A DNA stretch of 64,000 bases from Planomonospora parontospora (lineage in GTDB: Bacteria; Actinomycetota; Actinomycetes; Streptosporangiales; Streptosporangiaceae), in assembly GCA_014647935.1 (NCBI GenBank), contig BMQD01000002.1:372001-436000 (forward strand). The letters run 5' to 3'. Under the pieces are notes generated by a model that was not told the origin of the DNA, made no database searches, and was given only the letters and a program-made list of their open reading frames with translations. Below are positions 49,357 to 57,503 of this stretch, piece after piece; position 1 is the first letter of the stretch, and each line of letters opens with the position of its first letter. A program made the position numbers and the translations under genes.

Positions 49357-50355
49357 TCAGCGCGCCTGGAGGAGGCCCAGCCGCCTGTTGCGGGGCTTCT
49401 CGGACAGGGTCTGCAGGCGCTTGCCGGAGGGGGAGAGGACCACCAGCGTGTTGGCGGTCCGGCCCGCGACCCGGACGGCCAGGCGGCCGTCGCGCAGGTA
49501 CAGGGCGCCGATCAGCCTGCCCCGGACCGGGAGGGCGATCTTCTTCCCGGTCCGCGTGTCGTACACCGACGGGGTGAACTCCGTCGGCCAGGAGCCGTCT
49601 CCGGCGGCGTCGTCCGGGCCGATCGCGTGCACCACGACGCGGCGGCCGTCGGGGGACAGGCCCGCCACGTGGTTGGCCAGCCTGATGCCGGGGACCCGCC
49701 GGGAGGTGCGGGAGGCGGTGTCCAGGAGATGGACGCCCTCGGTGGTCCCGGCGTATCCGGCGAGGGTGCGGCCGTCGGCGGACCAGGTCAGGTGGCAGAC
49801 GCCGAGGGTCGCGCCGACCTTGTCCAGGCCCCTGCCGTCCGCGCCGACCACCGCGACGGTCAGCCTGTCGGCCTGACCGGCCAGAGGGAAGGCGATCCGC
49901 CGGGAGTCGGCCGACCAGGCGGGGGTCAGGCAGGGACCGCCGGCGGCCGCTCCCCGGGCGACGACCTTGTCGGAGGCCTTCCCGGAGCCGGCGGCGGAGA
50001 CGTGCAGGCGCCCCCTGCCGTCGATCCAGGCGACCTTCCGGCCGTCGGGGGAGACGGAGAACTGCCCGTAGCCGGAGCGGTCGGTCCAGAGGGCCCGTCC
50101 GCTCTCCGTCACCAGGCGGACACCGCTGCCGTAGCCGAGGTAGACGCCCCCGCCGGTCAGCGGAGCCGGCGCGGCCTGCGCGGGCGCGCTCCGGGCGGGT
50201 ACGGCCTGCTCGGATACGACCTGCGCTGATTCGGCCTGCGCGGACGTGCTCCGAGCCGGTACGGCCTGCGCGGGCCCGGCGAGTGCGGCAGCCGTCGCGG
50301 TGGACACGGCGAGTGCGGTGAGTACGGCGCCTGCGGCGAGGGCCCGGTGCTTCAC
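49357..50355 (-). CDS. secreted WD/TolB-like beta-propeller protein, 332 aa
   Basis: Exported propeller protein. A Sec signal peptide (residues 1-31, A-Q-A-V cleavage area) is followed by an Ala/Pro/Gln/Ser spacer coded by degenerate repeats, then repeated S-V-S-P-D-G-R-K, W-S-A-D-S-R-R, W-S-A-D-G-R-T and L-S-P-D-G-R-R motifs with D-T-A-S or D-T-R-T-G strands. No enzyme motif is visible. GTG 50355 with GGGGGAAGAAC upstream. It is a second secreted propeller besides 1900-2841. Confidence 0.75.
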   Translation of the reverse strand: MKHRALAAGAVLTALAVSTATAAALAGPAQAVPARSTSAQAESAQVVSEQAVPARSAPAQAAPAPLTGGGVYLGYGSGVRLVTESGRALWTDRSGYGQFSVSPDGRKVAWIDGRGRLHVSAAGSGKASDKVVARGAAAGGPCLTPAWSADSRRIAFPLAGQADRLTVAVVGADGRGLDKVGATLGVCHLTWSADGRTLAGYAGTTEGVHLLDTASRTSRRVPGIRLANHVAGLSPDGRRVVVHAIGPDDAAGDGSWPTEFTPSVYDTRTGKKIALPVRGRLIGALYLRDGRLAVRVAGRTANTLVVLSPSGKRLQTLSEKPRNRRLGLLQAR

Positions 50356-50726
50356 GATGTTCTTCCCCCAGAGTTTCGGTACCCGTCAGCGGACCCGACC
50401 CGTTGAGACCTGTCTGTTCCCGTCGATCCGTCCGAGGCGGAACCCGGAGGCTTCATCGCCCGAGCCGGTGATCGTCGGGACACCGCCATGAATCCTCGCA
50501 CACCGCTGCGGGAGAGCAGTGCCTGATGCCAAATCATCATTTGCTGCCCTTGTAGACATATGGGTTTTCTGCGGCGGCCGACGAGGCCTGTGAGCATAGG
50601 CTGGCTGGGAGAGCGGCCCTCAGCCTGGGGCGTCGACCGTGTCCGGTCCCGGAGGCTGATCGCGCGGTGTCCCTCCTGGTGATCTGTGGTGTTCACCGAT
50701 CGTGGGCCGCAAAGGGGGCAATCGTA
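50356..50726. other. 371-base divergent intergenic region
   Basis: Between the secreted propeller gene and the Gly/Tyr-rich gene. An AT-rich stretch at 50528-50572 includes CAAAT-CATC-ATTTG (50531-50544, perfect arms) and TTGTAGACATATGG, the likely promoter/operator area. No gene seen. Confidence 0.6.
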
Positions 50727-51119
50727 ATGATCATGAAGATTAGGCGTGCCGCAGTGGTCGCGGGCGCCGTCGCGGCCCTCGGACTCGCCGGGCACGGCGG
50801 GGCTCTGGCCGACAGCGACCACCCGTACCCCTACGGAGGCTCCGGTTACTCCCAGGGCGGTTACGGGGGCTACGGGAACCACGGCGGTTACGGGAACTAC
50901 GGCGGCTACGGCAAGCACAAGAACAAGTACGGGGGTTACGGGAACCACGGCGGCTACGGTTACGGCGGTTACGGGAACCACGGCGGCTACGGTTACGGCG
51001 GCTATGGCAAGCACAAGGACAAGTACGGGGGTTACGGGAACTACGGAGGATACGACCGTGACCACGGCTACGGCGGCTACGGGCACCACGGCAAGCACAA
51101 GCACCACGGACGCCGCTGA
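50727..51119 (+). CDS. secreted Gly/Tyr/His-rich repeat protein, 130 aa
   Basis: Signal peptide at residues 1-29 (M-I-M-K-I-R-R-A-A-V-V-A-G..., cleavage near A-L-A-D). The mature part is almost entirely G-Y-G-N-H-G-G-Y and G-G-Y-G-K-H-K type repeats: about 45 % Gly, 20 % Tyr, plus His/Lys/Asn. It ends in H-H-G-K-H-K-H-H-G-R-R. The repeats are coded by near-identical 21-60-base DNA units. It resembles structural Gly-rich proteins; wall association, aggregation or metal binding by His are guesses. ATG 50727 has AAAGGGGG. No family recognised. Confidence 0.8.
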   Translation: MIMKIRRAAVVAGAVAALGLAGHGGALADSDHPYPYGGSGYSQGGYGGYGNHGGYGNYGGYGKHKNKYGGYGNHGGYGYGGYGNHGGYGYGGYGKHKDKYGGYGNYGGYDRDHGYGGYGHHGKHKHHGRR

Positions 51120-51330
51120 GACCACCCGATCCGGCCCGTCACGCGGGAGGGAACCGGCCCCGTGCCGGGACGGGTCCGGGAGGAGCCGGACGGCCCGTGC
51201 GCTCTCGGGGCGCACGGGCCGTTCTTCCGCCGGAGGAGGCCGGTGAAGGGGCGGATCCGATGATCCGACGGGGCTCGGAGACCCGGCGTTCCGGCCGGAT
51301 CCGGAGCCTCCCGCCTTTCCGCCCGGGAGA

Positions 51331-51882
51331 TCAGCGCCGCCGCGAGCGGCTCAGGGGCAGGGAGCGGACCAGGGCGCGGGTCTCCTCCCGGCGGTCCCGG
51401 GCGACGAGCGCGAGCACGGCGCCGAACGCGACCGGGAGCAGGGCCCAGGCGGGCTCGATCACCAGGATCTGGGTCAGGGCGGCGCCGGCCATCAGGCCGA
51501 TGAGCCCGGTCGCCGCGGCCCCGGCCAGCCGCGGGATCAGCAGGCCGATCCCGCCCGCAAGCTCGACGACGCCGGTCACGTACCGGAACCACTGACCCCA
51601 GCCGATCAGCTCGAAGGTCTCCACCGCGTTCTGCTCGCCGACGAGCTTGGGCAGGGCGGAGGCGACGACCAGGAACAGCGCGATGAGGATCTGCAGGGTC
51701 CACAGGACCTTGCGGGCGGTGCCGCGGGAAGAACCGCGGGGGGTGCCGTGCGGGGCACCGTGACGGCCGGCGGCGTCCGTGGTGCCGGTGCCGGTGCCGG
51801 TGCCGGTTCCGATACCGGTTCCCGCGGCGGTGGCGTCGGTGTCGGCGGTGGTGCCGGTGGCGGGGATCTGTGCGGCGGCCAT
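51331..51882 (-). CDS. DoxX-family membrane protein, 183 aa
   Basis: Four-helix DoxX protein: L-Q-I-L-I-A-L-F-L-V-V-A-S-A, P-K-L-V-G, W-G-Q-W-F-R-Y-V-T-G-V-V-E-L and two further helices. A 60-residue Thr/Gly/Ala-rich, low-complexity N-terminus with G-T-G-T-G-T repeats precedes it. ATG 51882 has GGAAGGACAG. It lies downstream of the ECF42 sigma gene and has its own ECF42-type promoter at 51929-51955, so it is probably an ECF42 target, perhaps in redox or membrane stress. Confidence 0.85.
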   Translation of the reverse strand: MAAAQIPATGTTADTDATAAGTGIGTGTGTGTGTTDAAGRHGAPHGTPRGSSRGTARKVLWTLQILIALFLVVASALPKLVGEQNAVETFELIGWGQWFRYVTGVVELAGGIGLLIPRLAGAAATGLIGLMAGAALTQILVIEPAWALLPVAFGAVLALVARDRREETRALVRSLPLSRSRRR

Positions 51883-51928
51883 GGCGGCTGTCCTTCCGGA
51901 TGCTGGTCTTCCTGCTCTCTGACCACGC

Positions 51929-51955
51929 GTCGAACGGGTGACGGCCCGTTCGACA
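51929..51955 (-). promoter_or_regulatory. ECF42-type promoter of the DoxX gene
   Basis: On the minus strand TGTCGA (51955-51950), 17 bases, CGAC (51932-51929). The sequence is also an inverted repeat GTCGAACGGG-N6-CCCGTTCGAC. TGTCGA/CGA-type elements are known for ECF42 promoters of Streptomyces. Confidence 0.75.
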
Positions 51956-52027
51956 CGGCTCCGGGTTTTTCCCGGGACTTTTTCCGGCGGCCGCTCGCCG
52001 CCCGCATGGGAGGAGGGTCGTCGCAGG

Positions 52028-53326
52028 TCAGGAGGGTGTGCATGCGGCGGCACGGGACAGCAGGAGGGTGCGTTCTGGGAGGTTGCGGGTGAGGGAGGCC
52101 GCGCGTTCGAACTCCGTACGGGCCTCGTCGAGGCGGCCCAGCCGGGCGAGCAGGTCCCCGCGCACGGACGGCAGCAGGTGGTAGTCCTTGAGCGCGGGCT
52201 CCGAACCGAGGGCGTCGACGACCTCCAGCCCGCGCGCCGGGCCGTACGCCATGCCGAGCGCGACGGCGCGGTTGAGCTCGACCACCGGCGAGGGGGTCAG
52301 CCGGACGAGCAGTTCGTAGAGGGCGGCGATGCGCGCCCAGTCGGTCTCCTCGGCGGTGCGGGCCTGCGCGTGGCAGGCGGCGATCGCGGCCTGCAGGACG
52401 TACGGGCCGGGGGGTGCGCCGAGCTTCTCCGCGCGCAGCAGCGCCGCGAAGCCGCGCCGGATCAGCAGCCGGTCCCACAGACCGCGGTTCTGGTCGAGGA
52501 TCCGGACGGGTTCGCCGGACGGGCCGGTGCGCGCCCGGGTGCGCGAGGCCTGGATCTCCATCAGCGCGACGAGACCGTGGACCTCGGGCTCCTGCGGGGC
52601 GAGCCCGGCCAGGACGCGGCCGAGGCGCAGCGCCTCCTGGCAGAGGTCCACCCGCATCCACGAGGTGCCGCCGCTCGCGGCGTAGCCCTCGTTGAAGATC
52701 AGGTAGACGACCTCCAGGACCGAGGCCAGCCGGTCGGCGCGCTCGGCGCCCTCGGGCACCTCGAACGGCACCCCCGCCTCGGCGAGCGTGCGCTTGGCGC
52801 GGACGATCCGCTGCGCGACGGTCGCCTCGGGGACCAGGAAGGCGCGGGCGATCTCCTCGGTCGTCAGGCCGCCGAGCAGGCGGAGCGTGAGCGCGGCGCG
52901 CGCCTGGGCGGACAGGACGGGGTGGCAGGCGGTGAACACCAGCCGGAGGAGGTCGTCCTCGATGGGGTCGGTGTCCAGGACGGCGTCGAACTCCGGGGCC
53001 GGATCCTCGTCCTCGAGCCCGTGCCCGATCTCCTCCAGCTTGCGCTCCAGCCGCTGCTGCCGGCGGATCCGGTCGACGGCCCGGCGCTTGGCGACGGCCA
53101 TGAGCCAGGCACCCGGGTTGTCCGGCGTGCCTGACTCCGGCCACTGTTCGAGCGCCGCGACCAGGGCGTCCTGCGCCAGCTCCTCGGCCAGGCCGATGTC
53201 GTGCACCATCCGCGCGAGGCCGGCGATGATCCGGGCCGCCTCCATCCGCCAGACCGCGTCGATCGCCCCGTGCGCATCACTATGCGCGTCCCGGTGCGTC
53301 TCCCGCCGGGGGTCAGAGGCCGTCAC
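52028..53326 (-). CDS. ECF42-group RNA polymerase sigma factor, 432 aa
   Basis: Group IV sigma factor with the long ECF42 architecture. Region 2 contains G-L-A-E-E-L-A-Q-D-A-L-V-A-A-L-E-Q-W-P and A-W-L-M-A-V-A-K-R-R-A-V-D; region 4 contains T-T-E-E-I-A-R-A-F-L-V-P-E-A-T-V-A-Q-R-I. A TPR-like C-terminal half of about 200 residues follows (R-V-D-L-C-Q-E-A-L-R-L-G-R). The C-terminal domain is thought to control activity, as ECF42 factors have no anti-sigma factor. GTG 53326 has no good ribosome binding site. It stands between the DGPF and DoxX genes, both with matching promoters. Confidence 0.92.
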   Translation of the reverse strand: MTASDPRRETHRDAHSDAHGAIDAVWRMEAARIIAGLARMVHDIGLAEELAQDALVAALEQWPESGTPDNPGAWLMAVAKRRAVDRIRRQQRLERKLEEIGHGLEDEDPAPEFDAVLDTDPIEDDLLRLVFTACHPVLSAQARAALTLRLLGGLTTEEIARAFLVPEATVAQRIVRAKRTLAEAGVPFEVPEGAERADRLASVLEVVYLIFNEGYAASGGTSWMRVDLCQEALRLGRVLAGLAPQEPEVHGLVALMEIQASRTRARTGPSGEPVRILDQNRGLWDRLLIRRGFAALLRAEKLGAPPGPYVLQAAIAACHAQARTAEETDWARIAALYELLVRLTPSPVVELNRAVALGMAYGPARGLEVVDALGSEPALKDYHLLPSVRGDLLARLGRLDEARTEFERAASLTRNLPERTLLLSRAAACTPS

Positions 53327-53460
53327 CCCGACGATGAGAGCACCGGCGGGACCGCCTGCGCAAGTTCCGCCGCGGGCTCCGGTGCGGGATCTACCGTGGG
53401 CCCGGTGTGGGCCGAGGAACGGGCCCGCGGCTCACACCGTCCCGGAGGACCCGGGCGGGC

Positions 53461-53805
53461 TCACCGCCCGGGCATCGGGTCCTCGGGACCGAACACCTGC
53501 TGGATCACGCCCGCGCCGTCGCCGGCGATCCGCCAGAAGCGCTTGGACAGCTCGACCGCCTCCTCCTTGGTGCGCGTCTCGATGAGCGCGAACCCGACGA
53601 CGGCCTCCTTGGCCTCGGTGTACGGGCCGTCGGTCACGGTGACCTTGCCGCCGGAGGACGTGATGCGGGTGGCCCGGGGGTCCAGGCCGCCGGTGGCCAG
53701 CAGCACCCCCGCCCGGCTCATCTCCTCGATGAACCGGCCCATCTCGGCCATCAGCCGCTCGTCCGGGACGCTCTCGGTCTCGGTGGTCATCATGAGGAAC
53801 CGCAT
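53461..53805 (-). CDS. DGPF/YCII-domain protein, 114 aa
   Basis: Small YCII-related protein with the name-giving motif as V-T-D-G-P-Y-T-E-A-K-E near residues 62-72, and M-R-F-L-M-M-T at the start. DGPF proteins are the conserved genomic partners and targets of ECF42 sigma factors. ATG 53805 with GGGAG upstream. Its promoter at 53859-53885 matches that of the DoxX gene. Biochemical activity is unknown. Confidence 0.9.
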   Translation of the reverse strand: MRFLMMTTETESVPDERLMAEMGRFIEEMSRAGVLLATGGLDPRATRITSSGGKVTVTDGPYTEAKEAVVGFALIETRTKEEAVELSKRFWRIAGDGAGVIQQVFGPEDPMPGR

Positions 53806-53858
53806 CGTGGTGCTCCCTGTCGTTGCGGCCGGGTCGGTTCCCGGCCTCCCGCTGACGC

Positions 53859-53885
53859 GTCGAACGGGCGGCGGTCCGTTCGACA
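53859..53885 (-). promoter_or_regulatory. ECF42-type promoter of the DGPF gene
   Basis: On the minus strand TGTCGA (53885-53880), 17 bases, CGAC (53862-53859), same spacing as the DoxX site. About 25 bases upstream are also alike in the two sites (GGGAGCCG versus CCGGAGCCG). Confidence 0.75.
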
Positions 53886-54020
53886 CGGCTCCCGGAATTC
53901 TTTCCGGGTTCTCTCCGGGGCGTCCACGATGCGGGGCGGACCCGGCCCGGGCTGCGGCGCGAAGACGCGGGCGGCGGCGGGTCCTGGGACCCGCCGCCGC
54001 GCCCTGCGTGCTCCCGGCCG

Positions 54021-54191
54021 CTACCTGTCGGCCGGCTCCCCCGCGGGGGCGTCGGTCTCGGGGCGGTCCTGCGCGCGGTCGTCTCCGGAGCCGAGCTCCT
54101 CACGCAGCCGCTCGAGATCGATGTGGTGACTGCTGTACTTCAGCTGGCGAGCGACCTTCGTCTGCTTCGCCTTGGCGCGACCCCGTCCCAT
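54021..54191 (-). CDS. DUF3073 protein, 56 aa
   Basis: Short actinobacteria-specific protein. The start M-G-R-G-R-A-K-A-K-Q-T-K-V-A-R and Q-L-K-Y-S-S are the DUF3073 signature; the tail is acidic. Very basic N-terminus suggests nucleic-acid or ribosome binding, but the function is unknown. ATG 54191 has GAGGGAGTGC upstream. Single gene. Confidence 0.9.
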   Translation of the reverse strand: MGRGRAKAKQTKVARQLKYSSHHIDLERLREELGSGDDRAQDRPETDAPAGEPADR

Positions 54192-54521
54192 TGGCTGCAC
54201 TCCCTCACGTAGACCGTGCCCGGCCTCTCGTCATTGTCGCATCGCGGGCCAGCGCGGCCCGGTATCCCGGGCCGGTCCTCGCTCGCCGGTGACCTTACCC
54301 GGCGTGCCCCGCCCGGTCCTGACCTGATCCGGATCGGGACCTGGGCCGGCGGGGGAGACCTCCGGGAGCGGACCACCGCCGCCATCTTACCCAAGCCCCT
54401 TACGACTTGAAGAATTACGCAATTGGCGAGTTTGTAAGTAGCATGTTCCCGCCACCCGGGCGCCGGTGCACCGGCGCCGGTCCGCGGGAAGTCCACCGGA
54501 AGTCCACGGGAAGCAGGATGC
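54192..54521. other. 330-base divergent gap between DUF3073 and ArsR/SulP operon
   Basis: The AT-rich part at 54405-54440 with GCAATTGGCGAGTTTG is the likely control site of the ArsR-SulP operon. Repeated GTCCACGGGAAG/GTCCACCGGAAG at 54491-54513. No gene seen. Confidence 0.6.
54419..54438 (+). promoter_or_regulatory. candidate ArsR site (1)
   Basis: GCAATTGGCGAGTTTGTAAG shares the GCAATTG core and the following pattern with 57331-57350 (GCAATTGCCAACTTTAGCAA) upstream of the second ArsR gene. Confidence 0.45.
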
Positions 54522-54716
54522 ATGAGCGAGTTCACGGCTGAGTTGCTGGCGCGTATCGACGAGGTCGACGCGGAGTTGCGGCTCGTGCGCCAGGCGCACG
54601 ACGACCACGCGGTCGAGGTCCTGTCCGGCCGCCTGGACAACCTGCTGCGCATCGCCGGGCAGCACGGCGTCGAGGTGCGGCACGGGGTCGGCGCGCCCGC
54701 CGGCGAAACGGCGTGA
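54522..54716 (+). CDS. small helical protein, 64 aa
   Basis: Predicted mostly helical (F-T-A-E-L-L-A-R-I-D-E-V-D-A-E-L-R-L-V-R). No family recognised. ATG 54522 has AAGCAGGATGC upstream. Its stop codon overlaps GTG 54713 of the ArsR gene, so it is the first gene of the ArsR-SulP operon. Confidence 0.6.
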   Translation: MSEFTAELLARIDEVDAELRLVRQAHDDHAVEVLSGRLDNLLRIAGQHGVEVRHGVGAPAGETA

Positions 54717-55054
54717 TCATGGCGGTGCCGCTCAACCAGGCCAAGGCGGAGTTCTTCCGCACGCTCGGGCACCCGGTCCGCATCCGGGTGCTGGAGCTGC
54801 TCCAGACCGGTCCGCTGCCGGTCCGGGACCTCCTCGCCGCGGTCGACGTCGAGGCGTCCAACCTCTCCCAGCAGCTGGCGGTGCTGCGCCGGGCCGGGAT
54901 CGTGGGCGCCACGCGCGAGGGGACCACCGTCGTCTACGCCCTGTCCACCCCGGACGTGGCGGAGCTGCTGGTCGCGGCGCGGCGGATCCTCGCCGACCTG
55001 CTGGCCGGGCAGGGAGAACTCCTGGCCGAGCTGCGCGCCGAGGCCCGCAGATGA
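54713..55054 (+). CDS. ArsR-family regulator (1), 113 aa
   Basis: Winged-helix repressor: A-E-F-F-R-T-L-G-H-P-V-R-I-R-V-L-E-L-L, then L-S-Q-Q-L-A-V-L-R-R-A-G-I-V. No metal-binding cysteines. Start GTG 54713 (4-base overlap) or ATG 54719. The SulP gene starts within its stop codon (ATGA). It is a close paralogue of the ArsR protein encoded on the other side of SulP (same length, same A-E-F-F-x-T-L-G-H-P start). Confidence 0.87.
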   Translation: MIMAVPLNQAKAEFFRTLGHPVRIRVLELLQTGPLPVRDLLAAVDVEASNLSQQLAVLRRAGIVGATREGTTVVYALSTPDVAELLVAARRILADLLAGQGELLAELRAEARR

Positions 55055-56898
55055 GCACGACCCCCGGCGCGGTCCCCGGTACGGTCGCCGACCCGGCCTC
55101 GGGCCCGGTTCCCGATACGGTCACCGGTCCGGCCTCGGGTACGGGGACCGTACCGGTTCCCGGCCCGGTCCCCGGTGCGGCCTCCGCCGGTGCGCTGCTG
55201 CGCGACCGCTTGACCGGTCTGCTGCCCCGCCGCTCGGACTGGGCGCCGGCCCGCCGGAACCCGCGCCGGGACCTGCTGGCCGGACTGACCGTGGCGGTCG
55301 TGGCACTGCCCCTCGCGCTGGCCTTCGGGGTCAGCTCCGGACTGGGCGCCTCGGCCGGGTTGGCGACCGCCGTCGTGGCGGGGGCGCTGGCGGCGGTCTT
55401 CGGTGGGAGCAACCTGCAGGTCTCCGGCCCCACCGGGGCGATGACCGTGGTGCTGGTGCCGATCGTGCATCAGTTCGGTGCGAGCGGAGTGCTGACGGTC
55501 GGGCTGCTGGCCGGGGTGATCCTCATCGGGCTCGCCGTGGCGAGGGTCGGCCGCTACATCCGGTTCATGCCCACCTCGGTCATCGAGGGCTTCACCGCCG
55601 GGATCGCCGTGGTGATCGCGCTGCAGCAGGTCCCCGCGGCCCTCGGAGTGGCGGGGATCGACGGCGAGCGGGTCTGGCAGGTGGCGGCCGGAGCCGTCGC
55701 CGCGTACGCCGCGGCCCCGGCCGTCGCCCCCCTGCTCATGGCCGTCGCCGTGGCCGGGCTCATGCTGGCCGGTGCCCGCCGGCGGCCCGGCGTGCCGTTC
55801 TCGTTGGTCGGCGTGGTGCTGGCCACCCTGGTGGCCGAACTCGCCGGGCTCGACGTGGCCCGGATCGGGGCGCTCCCCGCCGGGCTGCCCGCGCCCTCCC
55901 TCGGCTTCCTGGACCCCGGGGCGATCACCGCGCTGATCCCGGCCGCGCTGGCCGTGGCCGCGCTGGCCGCGCTGGAGAGCCTGCTGTGCGCCTCGGTCGC
56001 CGACGCGATGAGCGTCAACGAGAAGCACGACCCCGACCGGGAGCTCTTCGGCCAGGGGATCGCGAACCTGGCCGCGCCGCTGTTCGGCGGCGTCCCGGCC
56101 ACCGCCGCGATCGCCAGGACCGCCGTCAACGTGCGCTCCGGCGCCCGCTCGCGCCTGGCCTCGCTCAGCCACGCGGTCGTGCTGGCGGTGATCGTGCTGG
56201 CCGCCTCCGGACTCGTCGGACGCATCCCGCTGGCGGCGCTCGCCGGGGTGCTGCTGGCCACGACCGTGCGGATGGTGGAGGTCGGCTCCCTGCGCGCGAT
56301 CGCCCGGGCGACGCGCGGCGACGCGATCGTCATGATCCTCACGTTCGCCGTCACCGTCGCGCTCGACCTGGTGACGGCCGTCGCCGTCGGCATCGGCGTG
56401 GCGATCGTCCTGGCGCTGCGCGCGATCGCCAGGACCGCCCAGGTGGAGCAGGTGCCGCTGGAGACCGGCGACCACGACGACGAGGAGGAGCGGCGGCTGC
56501 TCGATGAGCACATCGTCGCCTACCGGTTCGACGGGCCCCTGTTCTTCGCCGCCGCGCACCGCTTCCTGCTGGAGCTTTCGGAGATCTCCGACGTGCGGGT
56601 GGTGATCCTGCGGATGTCCCGCGTCTCGACCCTCGACGCCACCGGCGCGCAGGTCCTGGGCGACGCGATCACCCGCCTGGAGGGCCGCGGCATCACCGTG
56701 CTGCTGTCGGGCATCCGGCCGGGCCACGACCAGGTCCTGGCCGCGCTCGGCGTCGCCGAGCACCTGCGCCGCGACGGGCTGGTCTTCCCCGGCACCCCGG
56801 CGGCCATCGCCCACGCCAGGGGTCTGCTCACCCCCGTTCGCGGGCCGAGGCCCGCAGGTCCTCCAGGAGCTCCGCCTGCCCGGACAGCACGCCGGTGA
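55051..56898 (+). CDS. SulP-family anion transporter with STAS domain, 615 aa
   Basis: Membrane transporter for sulfate, bicarbonate or similar anions. After a Pro/Val/Thr-rich N-terminus coded by degenerate repeats (residues 1-45) come about 12 transmembrane segments with V-A-L-P-L-A-L-A-F-G-V and Q-V-S-G-P-T-G-A-M-T motifs, and a C-terminal STAS domain (V-V-I-L-R-M-S-R-V-S-T-L-D-A-T-G-A). The A-L-E-S-L-L-C-A-S-V-A-D-A-M segment is typical. ATG 55051 overlaps the ArsR stop. Its 3' end overlaps the second ArsR gene by 71 bases on the other strand. Substrate is not certain. Confidence 0.9.
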   Translation: MSTTPGAVPGTVADPASGPVPDTVTGPASGTGTVPVPGPVPGAASAGALLRDRLTGLLPRRSDWAPARRNPRRDLLAGLTVAVVALPLALAFGVSSGLGASAGLATAVVAGALAAVFGGSNLQVSGPTGAMTVVLVPIVHQFGASGVLTVGLLAGVILIGLAVARVGRYIRFMPTSVIEGFTAGIAVVIALQQVPAALGVAGIDGERVWQVAAGAVAAYAAAPAVAPLLMAVAVAGLMLAGARRRPGVPFSLVGVVLATLVAELAGLDVARIGALPAGLPAPSLGFLDPGAITALIPAALAVAALAALESLLCASVADAMSVNEKHDPDRELFGQGIANLAAPLFGGVPATAAIARTAVNVRSGARSRLASLSHAVVLAVIVLAASGLVGRIPLAALAGVLLATTVRMVEVGSLRAIARATRGDAIVMILTFAVTVALDLVTAVAVGIGVAIVLALRAIARTAQVEQVPLETGDHDDEEERRLLDEHIVAYRFDGPLFFAAAHRFLLELSEISDVRVVILRMSRVSTLDATGAQVLGDAITRLEGRGITVLLSGIRPGHDQVLAALGVAEHLRRDGLVFPGTPAAIAHARGLLTPVRGPRPAGPPGAPPARTARR

Positions 56899-57169
56899 GG
56901 ATGGACCGGGCCACGGCGAGGAGGTCGGCGAGGCCCGGATGGGTCAGCGAGTAGTAGACGGTGGAGCCCTCCTTGCGGGCCGCGACGAGGTTCGCCCGCC
57001 GGAGCACCGCCAGCTGCTGAGACAGGTGCGCCGGCTCTATGCCGACCTCGGGGAGCATCTCCGCGACGGAGTGCTCGCGCTCGCTGAGGAGCTCCAGCAC
57101 CCGGATGCGCGAGGGGTGCCCGAGCGTCTTGAAGAACTCCGCCTTCAGCTGGTACAGCGGTGCGCTCAC
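56828..57169 (-). CDS. ArsR-family regulator (2), 113 aa
   Basis: Paralogue of ArsR (1): A-E-F-F-K-T-L-G-H-P-S-R-I-R-V-L-E-L-L, L-S-Q-Q-L-A-V-L-R-R-A-N-L-V, and Q-A-E-L-L-E-D-L-R-A at the end. No metal-site cysteines. GTG 57169 has GGGAGGG upstream and begins the conserved region; the longer frame to 57334 is Arg-rich and unlike the family. Convergent with SulP and overlapping its last 71 bases. The candidate site at 57331-57350 is 160 bases upstream. Confidence 0.85.
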   Translation of the reverse strand: MSAPLYQLKAEFFKTLGHPSRIRVLELLSEREHSVAEMLPEVGIEPAHLSQQLAVLRRANLVAARKEGSTVYYSLTHPGLADLLAVARSILTGVLSGQAELLEDLRASARERG

Positions 57170-57329
57170 CGCGGCGCCCTCCCTCCCGTGGCACTGCCGT
57201 CTCCCGCGGCCCTGCGTGGACGTCCGTACGGGCTCCGCGCGGACGGCCGCGCCGCCCGGACCCCGGATCCCGGTGGGCACCGGAGCGGCCACCGCGTCGC
57301 GACCGCCTCCCGCACGCCCCGGCACTCCG

Positions 57330-57350
57330 GGCAATTGCCAACTTTAGCAA
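57330..57350 (-). promoter_or_regulatory. candidate ArsR site (2)
   Basis: GGCAATTGCC (57330-57339) is a perfect 10-base palindrome followed by AACTTTAGCAA. Compare 54419-54438. Confidence 0.45.
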
Positions 57351-57503
57351 CGCCGCACCCGGGGAAGGCGCCTCCGCGGGACGGCACTCCGCTGGTAGAT
57401 GGAATTATGGCGAGTTGTCCCTGGCCGGGCATCGGTGGCTTCCGCCGTGCGCGTGGCGACCGGCAGGCAAAATTGGGGCGTGGTCGGGATCGGGACGGTT
57501 GAG

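Noticed and set aside
50640-50726. Riboswitch in the leader of the Gly/Tyr-rich gene
   Set aside because: The leader is structured and purine-rich near the start, but I could not match it to a known riboswitch consensus.
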